A DNA stretch of 64,000 nt. Source: Endozoicomonas_A sp049275935 (GTDB lineage: Bacteria; Pseudomonadota; Gammaproteobacteria; Pseudomonadales; Endozoicomonadaceae). The notes beneath the pieces are model-generated. The model was not told where the DNA came from. It saw only the letters and a list, made by a program, of their open reading frames with translations, and ran no database searches. The stretch is from assembly GCF_049275935.1 (NCBI RefSeq), contig NZ_CP184830.1, positions 434,001-498,000 of the forward strand, given 5' to 3'. A program made the translations under genes and the position numbers. Positions 19,243 to 28,374 of this stretch are shown one piece after another (positions within the stretch are counted from its first letter, which is position 1; each line of letters starts with the position of its first letter).

Positions 19243-19521
19243 ATGGCCAACATCGTCAAGATACTGGATGGCTTCAGCTTTATTTCCAGAAGTGATCTCA
19301 ACTTGCTGGAAGCGCTTGAATCACAGAAGGTGGATATTGAATACCAATGTCGTGAGGGATTCTGTGGTAGTTGTCAGGTTGAACTGGTGGCTGGTGAAGT
19401 GGAATACTTTGCTGAGCCCGTCGCTTTTGTCCCCGATGGAAAAATCCTGCCCTGTTGCTGCCATGCCAAAAGCGACCTCACTATTGAGATCCCCGGTGGC
19501 TGTCATATCAAAAAAGAGTAA
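19243..19521 (+). CDS. yfaE: 2Fe-2S ferredoxin YfaE, NrdB cofactor maintenance
   Basis: 92 aa. In E. coli YfaE supplies electrons to rebuild the diferric-tyrosyl cofactor of NrdB. The plant-type [2Fe-2S] signature is clear: YQCREGFCGSCQVEL with the fourth cysteine in LPCCCHAKSD. The chosen ATG at 19243 has GGGAGA upstream; an earlier in-frame start at 19144 would overlap the nrdB 3' end and lacks family support. Its place after nrdB is the classic arrangement. Confidence 0.93.
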   Translation: MANIVKILDGFSFISRSDLNLLEALESQKVDIEYQCREGFCGSCQVELVAGEVEYFAEPVAFVPDGKILPCCCHAKSDLTIEIPGGCHIKKE

Positions 19522-19702
19522 TGACCGGAAAAAAGCAGACCTCTTTTTAATAAAAAGAATTTAAACTTAATTTTATATAACTATTAAAAATAAAAAACGT
19601 TTTGCCTTACCCCCAATCAACCAGTCGCCTCCCTGAACTAAAGCACTCTTGCTCTGTCTAATACTTTATAAGCGGCAGAGTTTTCAGGGAGGAATCGTAA
19701 CT

Positions 19703-20965
19703 ATGACAGGAAAATTGGCATCACTGCACCCTCGTTTTATGCTGCTTATTCTTCTGGTCAGCGTATTGCCAACGCCTGGATTAAGCCATAACGCATTCGC
19801 TGTGGGCGACAGCCCTGAGGATTATCAGGCAGGATTTCTCAAAACAGACGCCCCTTTGTCTGTTCTCAACCTGAAATATCCTCGCCCGGCAGACAGCATT
19901 CCTTACGTTGGGCCTTTTGATCCTGAAAAGCTCAATTTCAACAAGATCCCGGAATCCGACCCCATTCGACGTTACATCCATTCTCCTGCCGAAAGAGAAA
20001 ACGTTGAGCGCTGGTATCGCGACAATGTTCAGTTTATGGATGAAGAAGTGGCCAGGATGGCTGAGTTCAGGCAGCGCCTGAAAGCACTCTATCCCTATGC
20101 ATTTGCCAGTTACCTGTCTTATCGCTACAAAGTTAGCAGTGACAAAGCGGGTACCAAAGAGGCTCTTGAAGATCGCCTGACTTACATTCAGTATCGCAAC
20201 GCAGTCAAGACAGATGTCCCTGAAAAATGGCTGACACAGGGAGTATTTGACACCCGACGCGAAACAAACCGAATCCATGACCACAAGGATTCCGGGCTGA
20301 AAGCCAGAGTTCTACTCCACACCTCACAAAAGAAGATTCTCATAGCTTTCACCGGGACAGAATTTGACAGCCTTAACTCTCTGACTAACGCAGTCTGGAC
20401 ACAGGGTGGCTACGGATATGGCTATCTGGCTCAGATCACCTCCAGCTTATACCGCTTCATCACTGGCAGCGGTTATTTTCCATTGGAAGTCCCCATGCTG
20501 AGAAGAGCCCTGGAGCTCACTGTCGATCTTTATGAGCACTACCCTGACCATGAGTTTGAGCTGACGGGTTCTTCTCTGGGTGGCGCAATCGCCCAATATG
20601 TTTCGTTTAAAACTCGATTCAAGGCAGTGGTATTTAACAGTCTTGCCCTGAACTCAGCCATCTACTGGCAAGTTCAAAACGAAGAACCTGACCTGAGACC
20701 CGAAGCTCTGATCACTCATGCTTATCTGGACGGAGAGCTCTTGAACGATACCCTTCAGGGACATTTTATCCAGGGTCCGGCTCACGCAATCTATGCCCAG
20801 GGCAGCCTTCCTGTTGAAGGGCTGGAGATCCCCGTACCCGCTTCTGAGAAGTCGCTGCATGGATTAGCTCAGTTCTGGTCTCGACACCTTGCCAGTGGAC
20901 TGCTCACAGCGCTTGAAGCCAACATCCAGCTTAACCTTCCACCACTGCAGCCGGGTCAGTCATAG
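19703..20965 (+). CDS. Secreted lipase-like alpha/beta hydrolase
   Basis: 420 aa from ATG 19703, which has GGGAGGAA ten bases upstream. A signal peptide (FMLLILLVSVLPTPGLSHNAFA) predicts export. The nucleophile elbow is GSSLGG in FELTGSSLGGAIAQYV, preceded by a strand with ILIAFTGTEFDSL that fits the oxyanion loop of class 3 lipases. The catalytic Asp and His cannot be placed with certainty. Substrate is unknown; lipid or ester hydrolysis outside the cell is inferred. It is a single gene between yfaE and a peptide-binding protein. Confidence 0.75.
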   Translation: MTGKLASLHPRFMLLILLVSVLPTPGLSHNAFAVGDSPEDYQAGFLKTDAPLSVLNLKYPRPADSIPYVGPFDPEKLNFNKIPESDPIRRYIHSPAERENVERWYRDNVQFMDEEVARMAEFRQRLKALYPYAFASYLSYRYKVSSDKAGTKEALEDRLTYIQYRNAVKTDVPEKWLTQGVFDTRRETNRIHDHKDSGLKARVLLHTSQKKILIAFTGTEFDSLNSLTNAVWTQGGYGYGYLAQITSSLYRFITGSGYFPLEVPMLRRALELTVDLYEHYPDHEFELTGSSLGGAIAQYVSFKTRFKAVVFNSLALNSAIYWQVQNEEPDLRPEALITHAYLDGELLNDTLQGHFIQGPAHAIYAQGSLPVEGLEIPVPASEKSLHGLAQFWSRHLASGLLTALEANIQLNLPPLQPGQS

Positions 20966-21057
20966 GCCTGAGCAAAGAGCAGAGCAGCTGAGCTATAGTT
21001 CTCCCAAACGTTCTTACCCCGTGAATCCACCTCGACACAAAAAAGGCTGAAGATATT

Positions 21058-22902
21058 GTGAGCAGAGTTGTTTCCAGCAACCATTTATACAAGATTTATG
21101 GCTCCAGAATCAGAATAATAAAAAGCCTTCTCTTCAGTCTCTGCCTGACAAGCTCTCTGTCGGCCCAATGTCAGGTACATATTCAAAAGTCCTTTACCCT
21201 GATCGGTACCCACAAATATCCGGACAGCTTTACTCATTTTGCTTACACAAACCCCAATGCACCTAAAGGTGGTGTCCTGAGACTGGCCAGGACAGGATCA
21301 TTCGATACCCTGAACCCGTTTAACGGCAAAGGAACTGTTCCCGATTACGTTTACCACACCTACGGCTCATTAATGACCCGGTCAGCCGACGAACCCCACT
21401 CGCTTTATCCCTTTCTGGCCGAAGCCATCGAATACCCTGACGACTTCAGCTGGGTCGCCTTTCATATCAACCCGGCAGCAAAGTTCAGCGACAACCACCC
21501 TCTCACTTCAAAAGATGTTGTATTTACCTTTGAATTATTCAAAAAGGAAGGCTCACCCTTTTTGAAGAACCTTTATAAAGACGTAGTCAGAGTTGAAAAA
21601 ACGTCACCCTACCGAGTCGTTTTTTATCTGGACAAACCCGGCAGAAAACAGCTTGCCCTGCTGGCTTATCTGCGCGTACTTCCGCATCATTACTGGCACA
21701 CCAGAAACTTTCAGGACAAACACCTGGACAGCCCGGTGACCAGTGGCCCCCTGAAGATCAAGCAGGTCAGATTAGGTCAAAACATCACTTTTGAGCGAGT
21801 CCGGAATTACTGGGCAGTCAATCTTCCGAGCCAGAAGGGGAGATACAATTTTGATGAAATCAGGGTGGACTATTATCGTGACCATCAGGCTGTAACCGAA
21901 GGTTTCAGAGCGGGGCTTTACGATGTTCATCAGGAGACAGACACTCAAAAGTGGCATCGGTCATTCAGTTTCCCGGCGGTAAAGGAAGGTCGCGTGCTGA
22001 AACAAGACATTGCCATACTCTATCCACCTGGCATGAGTGCCCTGGCCTTTAACCTTCGCAGAGATAAGTTCAAAAGCCCGGCTCTTCGTCAGGCTTTAAT
22101 CATGGCCTTCGATTTCGAATGGATTAACAGAACTCTGATGAATTGTGATTTTCAGCGTACCAGGAGTTTTTTCTCCAACTCGCCTCTTGCAGCCAATGGC
22201 TTGCCTACGGAAGAAGAACTCAAGCTGCTGGAACCGTTTCAGGAGCAGTTACCCGATGAACTTTTCAAGCAAGCTGTCAGTGTCCCTGTTTCAGACGGAA
22301 GCGGTACAAACAGGGAGAATGTCAGAAAAGCTCTGGCGCTCTTTAAAAAAGCAGGATACCGGCTGGAAAACGGTCGAATGATAGAAACAGAATCAGGCAG
22401 ACCTCTCACTCTCAGCCTCCTGACCGAGGACCCTAAACAGGAGCGTCTATTACTTTCTTATCGCAAAAGTCTTGCTGACCTTGGCATAACATTGAATATA
22501 AATACGCTCGACAAAAGCCTGTTCCGAAAAAGAGTCAGGGCTTTCGATTTCGAACTGGTGGACTGGTATTTCTGGCAATCCACTTACCCGGGCAACGAGC
22601 TTTATCACATGTGGAGCAGCAGAGTCGTAATGGAAAAACACAGTGGTAACATTGTCGGCATCACCAACCCGGTCATTGACCACTTGCTGGCCGCAACTAC
22701 AAAAGCGGACAGCTACGAAAAACTGACACCCATTATCAGGGCTATGGACCGGGTGCTGATGTGGGGCCATTATGTCATTCCCAAATGGCATACTCAAAAG
22801 ACTCACCTGGCCTACTGGCATTATCTTGATCATCCACCACAAGACCAGCTTTACTGGCTCGACCTGAATAACTGGTGGTACAGACCAAACCAGAGTCTAT
22901 AG
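21058..22902 (+). CDS. yejA: YejA-like periplasmic peptide-binding protein (SBP family 5)
   Basis: 614 aa, GTG start. An N-terminal signal (SLLFSLCLTSSLSAQ) directs it to the periplasm. Family-5 solute-binding landmarks run throughout: FAYTNPNAPKGG, TGSFDTLNPF, ADEPHSLYPFLAE, DVVFTFELF, SGPLKIK, RNYWAVNLP and RQALIMAFDFEWINR. These match YejA, the binding protein of the YejABEF oligopeptide (and microcin C) importer. No yejBEF genes are adjacent, so the partner transporter must be elsewhere or the protein acts alone. Confidence 0.85.
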   Translation: MSRVVSSNHLYKIYGSRIRIIKSLLFSLCLTSSLSAQCQVHIQKSFTLIGTHKYPDSFTHFAYTNPNAPKGGVLRLARTGSFDTLNPFNGKGTVPDYVYHTYGSLMTRSADEPHSLYPFLAEAIEYPDDFSWVAFHINPAAKFSDNHPLTSKDVVFTFELFKKEGSPFLKNLYKDVVRVEKTSPYRVVFYLDKPGRKQLALLAYLRVLPHHYWHTRNFQDKHLDSPVTSGPLKIKQVRLGQNITFERVRNYWAVNLPSQKGRYNFDEIRVDYYRDHQAVTEGFRAGLYDVHQETDTQKWHRSFSFPAVKEGRVLKQDIAILYPPGMSALAFNLRRDKFKSPALRQALIMAFDFEWINRTLMNCDFQRTRSFFSNSPLAANGLPTEEELKLLEPFQEQLPDELFKQAVSVPVSDGSGTNRENVRKALALFKKAGYRLENGRMIETESGRPLTLSLLTEDPKQERLLLSYRKSLADLGITLNINTLDKSLFRKRVRAFDFELVDWYFWQSTYPGNELYHMWSSRVVMEKHSGNIVGITNPVIDHLLAATTKADSYEKLTPIIRAMDRVLMWGHYVIPKWHTQKTHLAYWHYLDHPPQDQLYWLDLNNWWYRPNQSL

Positions 22903-23081
22903 CCAAACAGAAAAACACTGCCAACATGTTCTTGATTTGGGGGTTGGCATCGGTAGAATACGTGGCAACTTGCTTAAGAAGGCTTGCCTGAAAACAGGAG
23001 CTTCTTTAACTTAGGTTTAATGGTGCTTTAATGCACAGAGGCTGTTAAAGCTGAAACGTATACTGTTACGGACACACGCTA

Positions 23082-23281
23082 ATGACATCCGAAACTGGCT
23101 GTTATGCTTCAGACTCACTTCTGAGCTGGATGCCAGGCGACATCAGCAGTGATCCGTTTTTCAGAAAAAAAAGCCCCTTTATCAGGGGCTTTTTTTTGGC
23201 TTGTGCTGTCCATATAGCTCCAAAGGCTATTTGGCACCAGCGCCCAACTCTACACCCTTACTCAGGAACAGGTAATTCTTG
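23082..23281 (+). promoter_or_regulatory. Candidate pyrL-type leader and attenuator of pyrBI
   Basis: A 66-codon frame opens at ATG 23082, passes right through the terminator hairpin at 23165-23198, and stops with a TGA that overlaps the pyrB ATG (TGATG). In E. coli, pyrL overlaps its attenuator in the same way and its translation, governed by UTP-sensitive pausing, blocks termination. The leader peptide here also has an RGFF stretch over the hairpin, resembling RGAFF of pyrL. A T5 pause tract (CCGTTTTTC) lies just before the hairpin. No strong ribosome site precedes the frame. Confidence 0.5.
23165..23198 (+). terminator. Rho-independent terminator/attenuator before pyrB
   Basis: AAGCCCC and GGGGCTT pair around TTTATCA, followed by eight T. 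It lies 84 bases upstream of the pyrB start and 260 bases after yejA, so it suits a pyrB attenuator better than a yejA terminator. Confidence 0.85.
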
Positions 23282-24202
23282 ATGGAAAACCAGCTCTATC
23301 TGAGGGACATCATTTCCATAGCAGACCTGAATCGTTCAGACCTTGAACAAATTCTGAAGACTGCCGCCCAGCTTAAAACAAAGCCACGTCCTGATCTGTT
23401 GAAGGGCAAGGTGATCGCCAGTTGCTTCTTCGAGGCTTCTACCCGCACCCGTCTCTCATTCGAAACCGCTGTTCAGAGGCTGGGAGGAACCCTGATTGGT
23501 TTCTCTGACAGCAGTAACACTTCTGCCAGAAAAGGCGAAACACTGGCCGACTCAGTGAAAATCATCAGCTCCTATACCGATGCCTGCATCATGCGTCACC
23601 CTCAGGAAGGCGCAGCACGACTAGCCTCTGAATTCGCTAATGTCCCCATCATTAATGGCGGTGACGGTGCCAACCAGCACCCGACACAGACATTGCTGGA
23701 CCTGTTCAGCATTAAAGAATGTCAGGGGACGCTGGACGAACTGACCATTACCTTTGTCGGTGACCTTAAATACGGCAGAACCGTTCATTCCCTGGTTCAG
23801 GCTATGTCACTGTTCGGTGCCAAATTTAACTTTATCGCACCCGAAGCCCTTTCAATGCCCGATTACCTGCTTGAAGAGCTGGACGAAAAAGGCATTCACT
23901 ACCGCAAAACCGAGACTATTGAAGAAGTGGTACCAGAGTCTGACATTATCTATATGACTCGGGTTCAAAAAGAGCGCTTTGATGAAACTGAATACATGCA
24001 CATGGCCTCTAAATATATTCTGGGTGTCGAAAGTCTGAAGGGAGCCAGAGACAACCTGAAAATTCTTCACCCCCTGCCACGGGTCGACGAGATAGAAATG
24101 GCTGTCGATAGCACACCTCATGCCTACTATTTTCAACAGGCCGAGAATGGGGTCTATGCCCGTCAGGCGCTCCTGGCTCTGGTTTTGAACGAAAGTATCT
24201 GA
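23282..24202 (+). CDS. pyrB: Aspartate carbamoyltransferase catalytic subunit
   Basis: 306 aa. Joins carbamoyl phosphate and aspartate to carbamoyl aspartate, the committed step of pyrimidine synthesis. Carbamoyl-phosphate motif ASTRTRLSFETA, the MRHPQEGAA loop and NQHPTQTLLDL are all present, with LHPLPRVDEI near the C-terminus. ATG 23282 is preferred to the adjoining TTG at 23279. It is followed after 14 bases by pyrI, giving the E. coli-type dodecameric, allosterically controlled enzyme. Confidence 0.97.
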   Translation: MENQLYLRDIISIADLNRSDLEQILKTAAQLKTKPRPDLLKGKVIASCFFEASTRTRLSFETAVQRLGGTLIGFSDSSNTSARKGETLADSVKIISSYTDACIMRHPQEGAARLASEFANVPIINGGDGANQHPTQTLLDLFSIKECQGTLDELTITFVGDLKYGRTVHSLVQAMSLFGAKFNFIAPEALSMPDYLLEELDEKGIHYRKTETIEEVVPESDIIYMTRVQKERFDETEYMHMASKYILGVESLKGARDNLKILHPLPRVDEIEMAVDSTPHAYYFQQAENGVYARQALLALVLNESI

Positions 24203-24216
24203 AGGGAGACACAGCA

Positions 24217-24672
24217 ATGACCAACAAGCTTCAGGTTGAAGCCATTCGCAAAGGCACCGTCATTGACCATATACCCGCAGGTCAGGGTGTTAAAATTCTG
24301 GATCGCCTGCAATTGCTGGACTCCAATGTCAGCATTACCGTGGGCTTTAACCTGCCCAGCAAGGCTCAGGGTCGCAAAGATATTATTAAAGTGACTGGCC
24401 TGAAGTTCACTGAACAAGAAGCCAGTCAGCTGGCCCTGTTCGCACAGGGAGCCACCATCAATGTCATCGACGAATATCAGGTCGTTGATAAATTCAAAAT
24501 GACGGTTCCCGAGACGCTCAGAGGCGCTTTTCCCTGCCCTAACTCAAATTGCATCACTCACAATGAGCCTGTGAGCAGCTATTTCTACCTGCGGGAAAAA
24601 GACGACGATATTCGACTGAAGTGTCACTATTGCGAGAAGTCATTCAGCAAGGATATTGTTTCCGAGCTCTGA
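24217..24672 (+). CDS. pyrI: Aspartate carbamoyltransferase regulatory subunit
   Basis: 151 aa. Binds CTP/ATP and tunes PyrB. The N-terminal nucleotide-binding domain (VEAIRKGTVIDHIPAGQG) and the C-terminal zinc domain with four cysteines (CPNSNC ... CHYC) are intact. GAAGGGAGA precedes the ATG. Second gene of the pyrBI operon. Confidence 0.97.
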   Translation: MTNKLQVEAIRKGTVIDHIPAGQGVKILDRLQLLDSNVSITVGFNLPSKAQGRKDIIKVTGLKFTEQEASQLALFAQGATINVIDEYQVVDKFKMTVPETLRGAFPCPNSNCITHNEPVSSYFYLREKDDDIRLKCHYCEKSFSKDIVSEL

Positions 24673-24682
24673 CTATTGACAG

Positions 24683-24710
24683 AGGTTCTGGTCAGTTCGG
24701 GCCAGAACCT
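24683..24710 (+). terminator. Hairpin after pyrI
   Basis: AGGTTCTGG pairs perfectly with CCAGAACCT around a ten-base loop, about ten bases after the pyrI stop. The following TTAAAGG is not a T-run, so the hairpin may protect the 3' end or act as a weak terminator. Confidence 0.4.
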
Positions 24711-24783
24711 TAAAGGTAATAGAGAGGCGCAGCACGAAAATACTCGCCAAACAGAAAGCTTTGGAAGAATACCTCTAAGCCAA

Positions 24784-24939
24784 TCACATACCAGCAGCTT
24801 TGATGATAGCTTGCTGCTTCTTGGTAGCTTCGTCCAGAACACGCATGAAAACTTTCTTTTTCTCGCTGGGCTTGGCGTTTCTGATGAACTCCGAAAATGA
24901 GGAGTTTTTGGGGGTATCTTTTGGATGCTTGGAAGACAT
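24784..24939 (-). CDS. Small conserved-looking protein, 51 aa
   Basis: A short minus-strand gene, convergent with pyrBI. ATG at 24937-24939 has AGGA eight bases upstream; the stop is at 24784. The product begins MSSKHPKDTPKNSSFSEFIR, then EKKKVFMRVLDEATKKQQ, ending IIKAAGM. It is basic, probably helical, without a signal peptide or membrane segment. Codon use is like the neighbouring genes and the coding frame explains the sequence better than the overlapping plus-strand frame. I do not recognise the function. Confidence 0.6.
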   Translation of the reverse strand: MSSKHPKDTPKNSSFSEFIRNAKPSEKKKVFMRVLDEATKKQQAIIKAAGM

Positions 24940-25039
24940 ACTGGAATCCTGATCTATGGGCTACTGATGGCAGCTGGCTTTTTTATACCACAGCCTTTAG
25001 TCGATATAATAGACCACCTGGACTGATTGAAGCCTGTGA

Positions 25040-26068
25040 CTAATGAGATAAACCCACTACACCCAGAAGGTCGCCGCGACTGTACTTATCTTTAATATAA
25101 CCGTCAAGCTGGGTAATATTCCTATGGTATTTCTGGTTAGTACCGTCAATATTTTTGATCAGCAGGTCTAGTATAATTTTGTCACCGAACACCCGTTTTA
25201 GAAGGTTTGCGCTCTCTCTTGACAGGAAATACTGATCAACAAATTTTTCAGGAAAAACCCTTCTTCCCTCAACTTTTTCCCTTGCCTGAACGAACCTCCA
25301 TGCTTGTTGAGGCTGCTGATATACAAACAGAATCTGAACAGTTCGCCCCCTCTTGAGAGAGCGCTCAATATTCTTTTTTGCGATATTAAAATCAGCCATT
25401 GTTCCATCAAGAAGAAAGCTCTGTTTTTGCTTTAGAGCCAAATCATGAGCACGATCAAGGAGTATAGACGCAGCGCCCTGAAATAAGTACGCATTGCCTC
25501 CGTTCTGACACTCCCCGCCCTATCGGGCGAGGGTTCTTGATCGCTCAAGAACGTTTCTGTTTCATAGTTCGTTGCTCAGGGAACAGGCTTGGTTATCGCA
25601 TAAAAGTTCCACAGTGGGAGCTTTTACGATGGCGAATCAACCCATGCTCCCCAAGTCTCACACAAACTCCACAGACTTAACATCCCGTCTGCCCGACGGT
25701 AGGTCTACAAGAGACAGGACAAAAGGTAGCAGTTTACCTACAAACACTCAACCGGAACGCTCTACGCGTTCCCGCCTTATATCCCCGCCCGCATTGGGCG
25801 AGGCTTTACGGCGAAACTGGTAATCATCGAAGTATTGCCGCATATCATCTATATCCAGCCTGATAATTGAATCATGGACAGCTAATAATGACTTTGCAGC
25901 TTCTGTTTTGCCCGCTCCAGGCGATCCTGCCATAAACACTGAGACTGGAGAATCTTCAACCTGGTAAACCGATCGATCCGTGAGCTTTTTGCCAATATCA
26001 TTCTTGACTTTTCTGGCCCACTCGATAGCCCGCTTTTGTATTACCTTTTCTCCTTCGGATAACTCCAC
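25040..26068 (-). pseudogene. Zeta-toxin-like kinase gene interrupted by a small insertion
   Basis: Two minus-strand pieces form one protein when the insertion at about 25508-25815 is removed. The first (26068 down to about 25816, GTG start) carries the P-loop VFMAGSPGAGKTEAAKSLL and LDIDDMRQYFDDYQF. The second (about 25507 down to 25040) resumes with QNGGNAYLFQGAASILLDRA, SFLLDGTMAD and the C-terminal helical part. Zeta toxins phosphorylate UDP-N-acetylglucosamine and block wall synthesis; the ATP motif and the DGT segment fit. No epsilon-type antitoxin gene is adjacent. The upstream fragment runs into the insertion and ends after a few foreign codons, so a normal product cannot be made. Confidence 0.75.
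25508..25815. mobile_element. Non-autonomous IS200/IS605-like (PATE-type) insertion
   Basis: About 308 bases split the zeta-like gene. Both ends carry the same hairpin in direct orientation: CCCCGCCC-N4/5-GGGCGAGG at about 25513-25533 and 25784-25806, with an identical C/A mismatch. Second hairpins lie inside each end (TTCTTGA/TCAAGAA near 25530; GGAACGC/GCGTTCC near 25755). No target-site duplication is seen and the host reading frame rejoins cleanly, as expected for IS200/IS605 single-strand transposition. No transposase is encoded, so movement would need one elsewhere. Confidence 0.65.
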
Positions 26069-26369
26069 TTGCCGCTTGCTCAGTAAGTAATAAGTTATGA
26101 GTATGGTAACCGGAGATTACAGCAAAGTGAAAAGCCCCCTCCTTGCGGCACACTTCGCAGATACTTAATACCTACAATTCATTTCACTACTTGTGACCTG
26201 CATACAACTGCTCACAGGGAACCATTTACCCAAGACCTATGTCTAATGGTTGTATGAGAGAAAATTGCGTATCTTTAGAATTGTTCTTCATGAAAAAGAG
26301 GTTACCCGGTCACCATTAGCGGATTTTCTTGGGTAACAGAGCATACAGTTCCTAACATTGAGGTGCCCT

Positions 26370-26684
26370 ATGGAAATAGCGCCAGTGCAATACATTATGA
26401 ACATACTTAATCAGGGTTATGAGAAGAGCCCGGAGACCGAGACCGAAACGCTGGCTGCCAAAATCCAGAAGTTCGCCGAAGAAGTGAGCTTTTTTTTCAA
26501 GGGACGTCCCCTGAAACCTATGCCTGATCAACCTCTGATGTTAATACTCTATAAATCGAAGCTCCGCAGAAAAAACAGAAAAATCAGCAAAAAAGGTAAG
26601 CTGGACAGACTCTTCATGCGTAAAAGAAAGCACGAAGAGCAGGACAGCCCGGATTATAGCGACGTGGATGAGCAATCATTTTAG
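26370..26684 (+). CDS. Small basic hypothetical protein
   Basis: 104 aa. ATG 26370 has GAGGT six bases upstream. The N-terminal half is acidic (EKSPETETETLAA); the C-terminal half is very basic, with KLRRKNRKISKKGK and MRKRKHEEQD, which resemble nuclear or nucleic-acid targeting clusters. No signal peptide, no membrane segment, no known domain. It stands alone between the broken zeta gene and the helicase gene. Nucleic-acid binding is an inference from charge only. Confidence 0.55.
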   Translation: MEIAPVQYIMNILNQGYEKSPETETETLAAKIQKFAEEVSFFFKGRPLKPMPDQPLMLILYKSKLRRKNRKISKKGKLDRLFMRKRKHEEQDSPDYSDVDEQSF

Positions 26685-26958
26685 CAATCACCCGCCAGAT
26701 ACCTTAGAATCCCTCTGGAATGCCGCAGCCTTGCAAATCCAGTTTCCTGCGGCGCGTTGCTGCTGAGTAGGTAACTGACTATTAACAGCCAGTTACCTGA
26801 AGGCCTCTTTCTCTTTCTGTTTGCCCGACTCTTTAACACCAGGGCGGAGATACCCGTCGTCAGCAGATTCAATCCCCGGTTCCGAGACACTCTCAGGACA
26901 CGGCAGCCCAACGCTGCAGACCGGGATACCGATATCGTATTGGAACGAGATTAAAGCA

Positions 26959-28374
26959 TTGAGCGGTTTACTAGGTCTTTTCAGAAAGAAAAAAGCACCT
27001 TCATCCGGTGGACAAAAGCCTTCACCGGCACCAAAAAACCCTTCTTCCAAGCCCCGGGGCGGGAAGAAAAACAGCAAAGCTGTCGGAGCCCAATCCAGAA
27101 ACCCCAAGACTCAGAACACTGCTCGACGTAGCCACTCTCACAGCTCTCATCGCTCAGCCAACAAGAGTTCCGAGCCTTCCTGGCATATCAGCCAGTTCCA
27201 GGTAGAGCCAGAGCAGGGTAAAACCCGCTTTCATGACTTTGATCTGCCTGATCAACTGATGCGAGCCATTCAGGAACTGGGCTACAAGTACTGCACCCCC
27301 ATTCAGGCAGAAGTACTGGGCAGCACGCTGGCAGGTAGAGACGCTATTGGTAAAGCTCAAACCGGCACGGGTAAAACGGCCGCCTTTCTTGTCAGCACCA
27401 TCAAACAACTGATCGATATCCCACCACCGGATCAACGCTACCTCGGCGAACCCCGTGCCGTCATCATTGCCCCTACACGGGAACTGGCATTACAGATTGG
27501 TCAGGATGCTGAAGCCCTGACCAAATACCTGCCCCTGAATGTGCTGACGGTTGTTGGTGGAATGGATTATGAGAAGCAGCGCAGCCGCATGAGTAATGGC
27601 TTCATCGATATATTGGTGGCTACTCCTGGCCGACTTCTGGATTACTGCGAACGTAAAGACCTGCATCTGGACCTGACCGAAACACTGGTCATTGACGAAG
27701 CCGACCGAATGCTGGATATGGGCTTCATTCCCCAGGTTCGACGCATTATCCGAATGACACCCCGTCCTGGCGATCGCCAGACCCTGCTGTTTTCAGCCAC
27801 CTTCACGGATGAGGTACTAAGACTCGGTGCACAGTGGACCTGGAAGCCTGTGAAAGTTGAAATCGAACCAGAAAGCGTTGCCACAGAGACCGTCGATCAG
27901 AAGGTTTACATTGTCACCAATGAACAGAAAGTTCCTCTTTTGATCAACCTGATCAATCAAAACAACCTGGAGCGGGTGATTGTGTTCACCAATCGTCGGG
28001 ATGAAACCCGTCGACTGACCGAGAAGCTACAAAAGAAAGGCCTAAAAGCTGATCAAATTTCCGGTGAAGTACCTCAGAAGAAGCGCCTCAAGACGATGGA
28101 TAACTTCAAGAATGGCAGGCTGACGGTTCTGGTAGCTACCGATGTTGCGGGCCGTGGCATTCACATCGACGGAATAAGTCATGTGATCAATTACAACTTG
28201 CCTGAAGACCCGGAAGATTATGTCCACCGCATTGGCCGGACAGGCCGGGCTGGAGCCAGTGGTACCAGCATCAGCTTTGCCTGTGAAGAAGACTCTTTCC
28301 TGATCCCCGACCTGGAAGAAATGCTGGGTGCAAAGCTCAACCTGGAATACCCACCCACAGATCTGTTGAAATAA
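26959..28374 (+). CDS. rhlB: DEAD-box RNA helicase, RhlB-like
   Basis: ATP-dependent RNA helicase; RhlB works with RNase E in RNA decay in gammaproteobacteria. All motifs are present: Q motif (YCTPIQAEVL), AQTGTGKTAAF, PTRELALQI, TPGRLLDY, DEAD in VIDEADRMLDMGF, SAT in FSATFTD and HRIGRTGRAGASG. A basic, Ser/Lys-rich N-terminal extension of about 100 residues precedes the core. The start is uncertain: TTG 26959 (LSGLLGLFRKKK, like the LF-rich N-terminus of RhlB homologues) is preferred; the frame is open from TTG 26821, giving 517 aa. Confidence 0.85.
   Translation: MSGLLGLFRKKKAPSSGGQKPSPAPKNPSSKPRGGKKNSKAVGAQSRNPKTQNTARRSHSHSSHRSANKSSEPSWHISQFQVEPEQGKTRFHDFDLPDQLMRAIQELGYKYCTPIQAEVLGSTLAGRDAIGKAQTGTGKTAAFLVSTIKQLIDIPPPDQRYLGEPRAVIIAPTRELALQIGQDAEALTKYLPLNVLTVVGGMDYEKQRSRMSNGFIDILVATPGRLLDYCERKDLHLDLTETLVIDEADRMLDMGFIPQVRRIIRMTPRPGDRQTLLFSATFTDEVLRLGAQWTWKPVKVEIEPESVATETVDQKVYIVTNEQKVPLLINLINQNNLERVIVFTNRRDETRRLTEKLQKKGLKADQISGEVPQKKRLKTMDNFKNGRLTVLVATDVAGRGIHIDGISHVINYNLPEDPEDYVHRIGRTGRAGASGTSISFACEEDSFLIPDLEEMLGAKLNLEYPPTDLLK

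Noticed and set aside
25572..25823. 83-codon plus-strand frame inside the zeta insertion
   Set aside because: It runs through the element's terminal hairpins, has no transposase-like motif and no good ribosome site.
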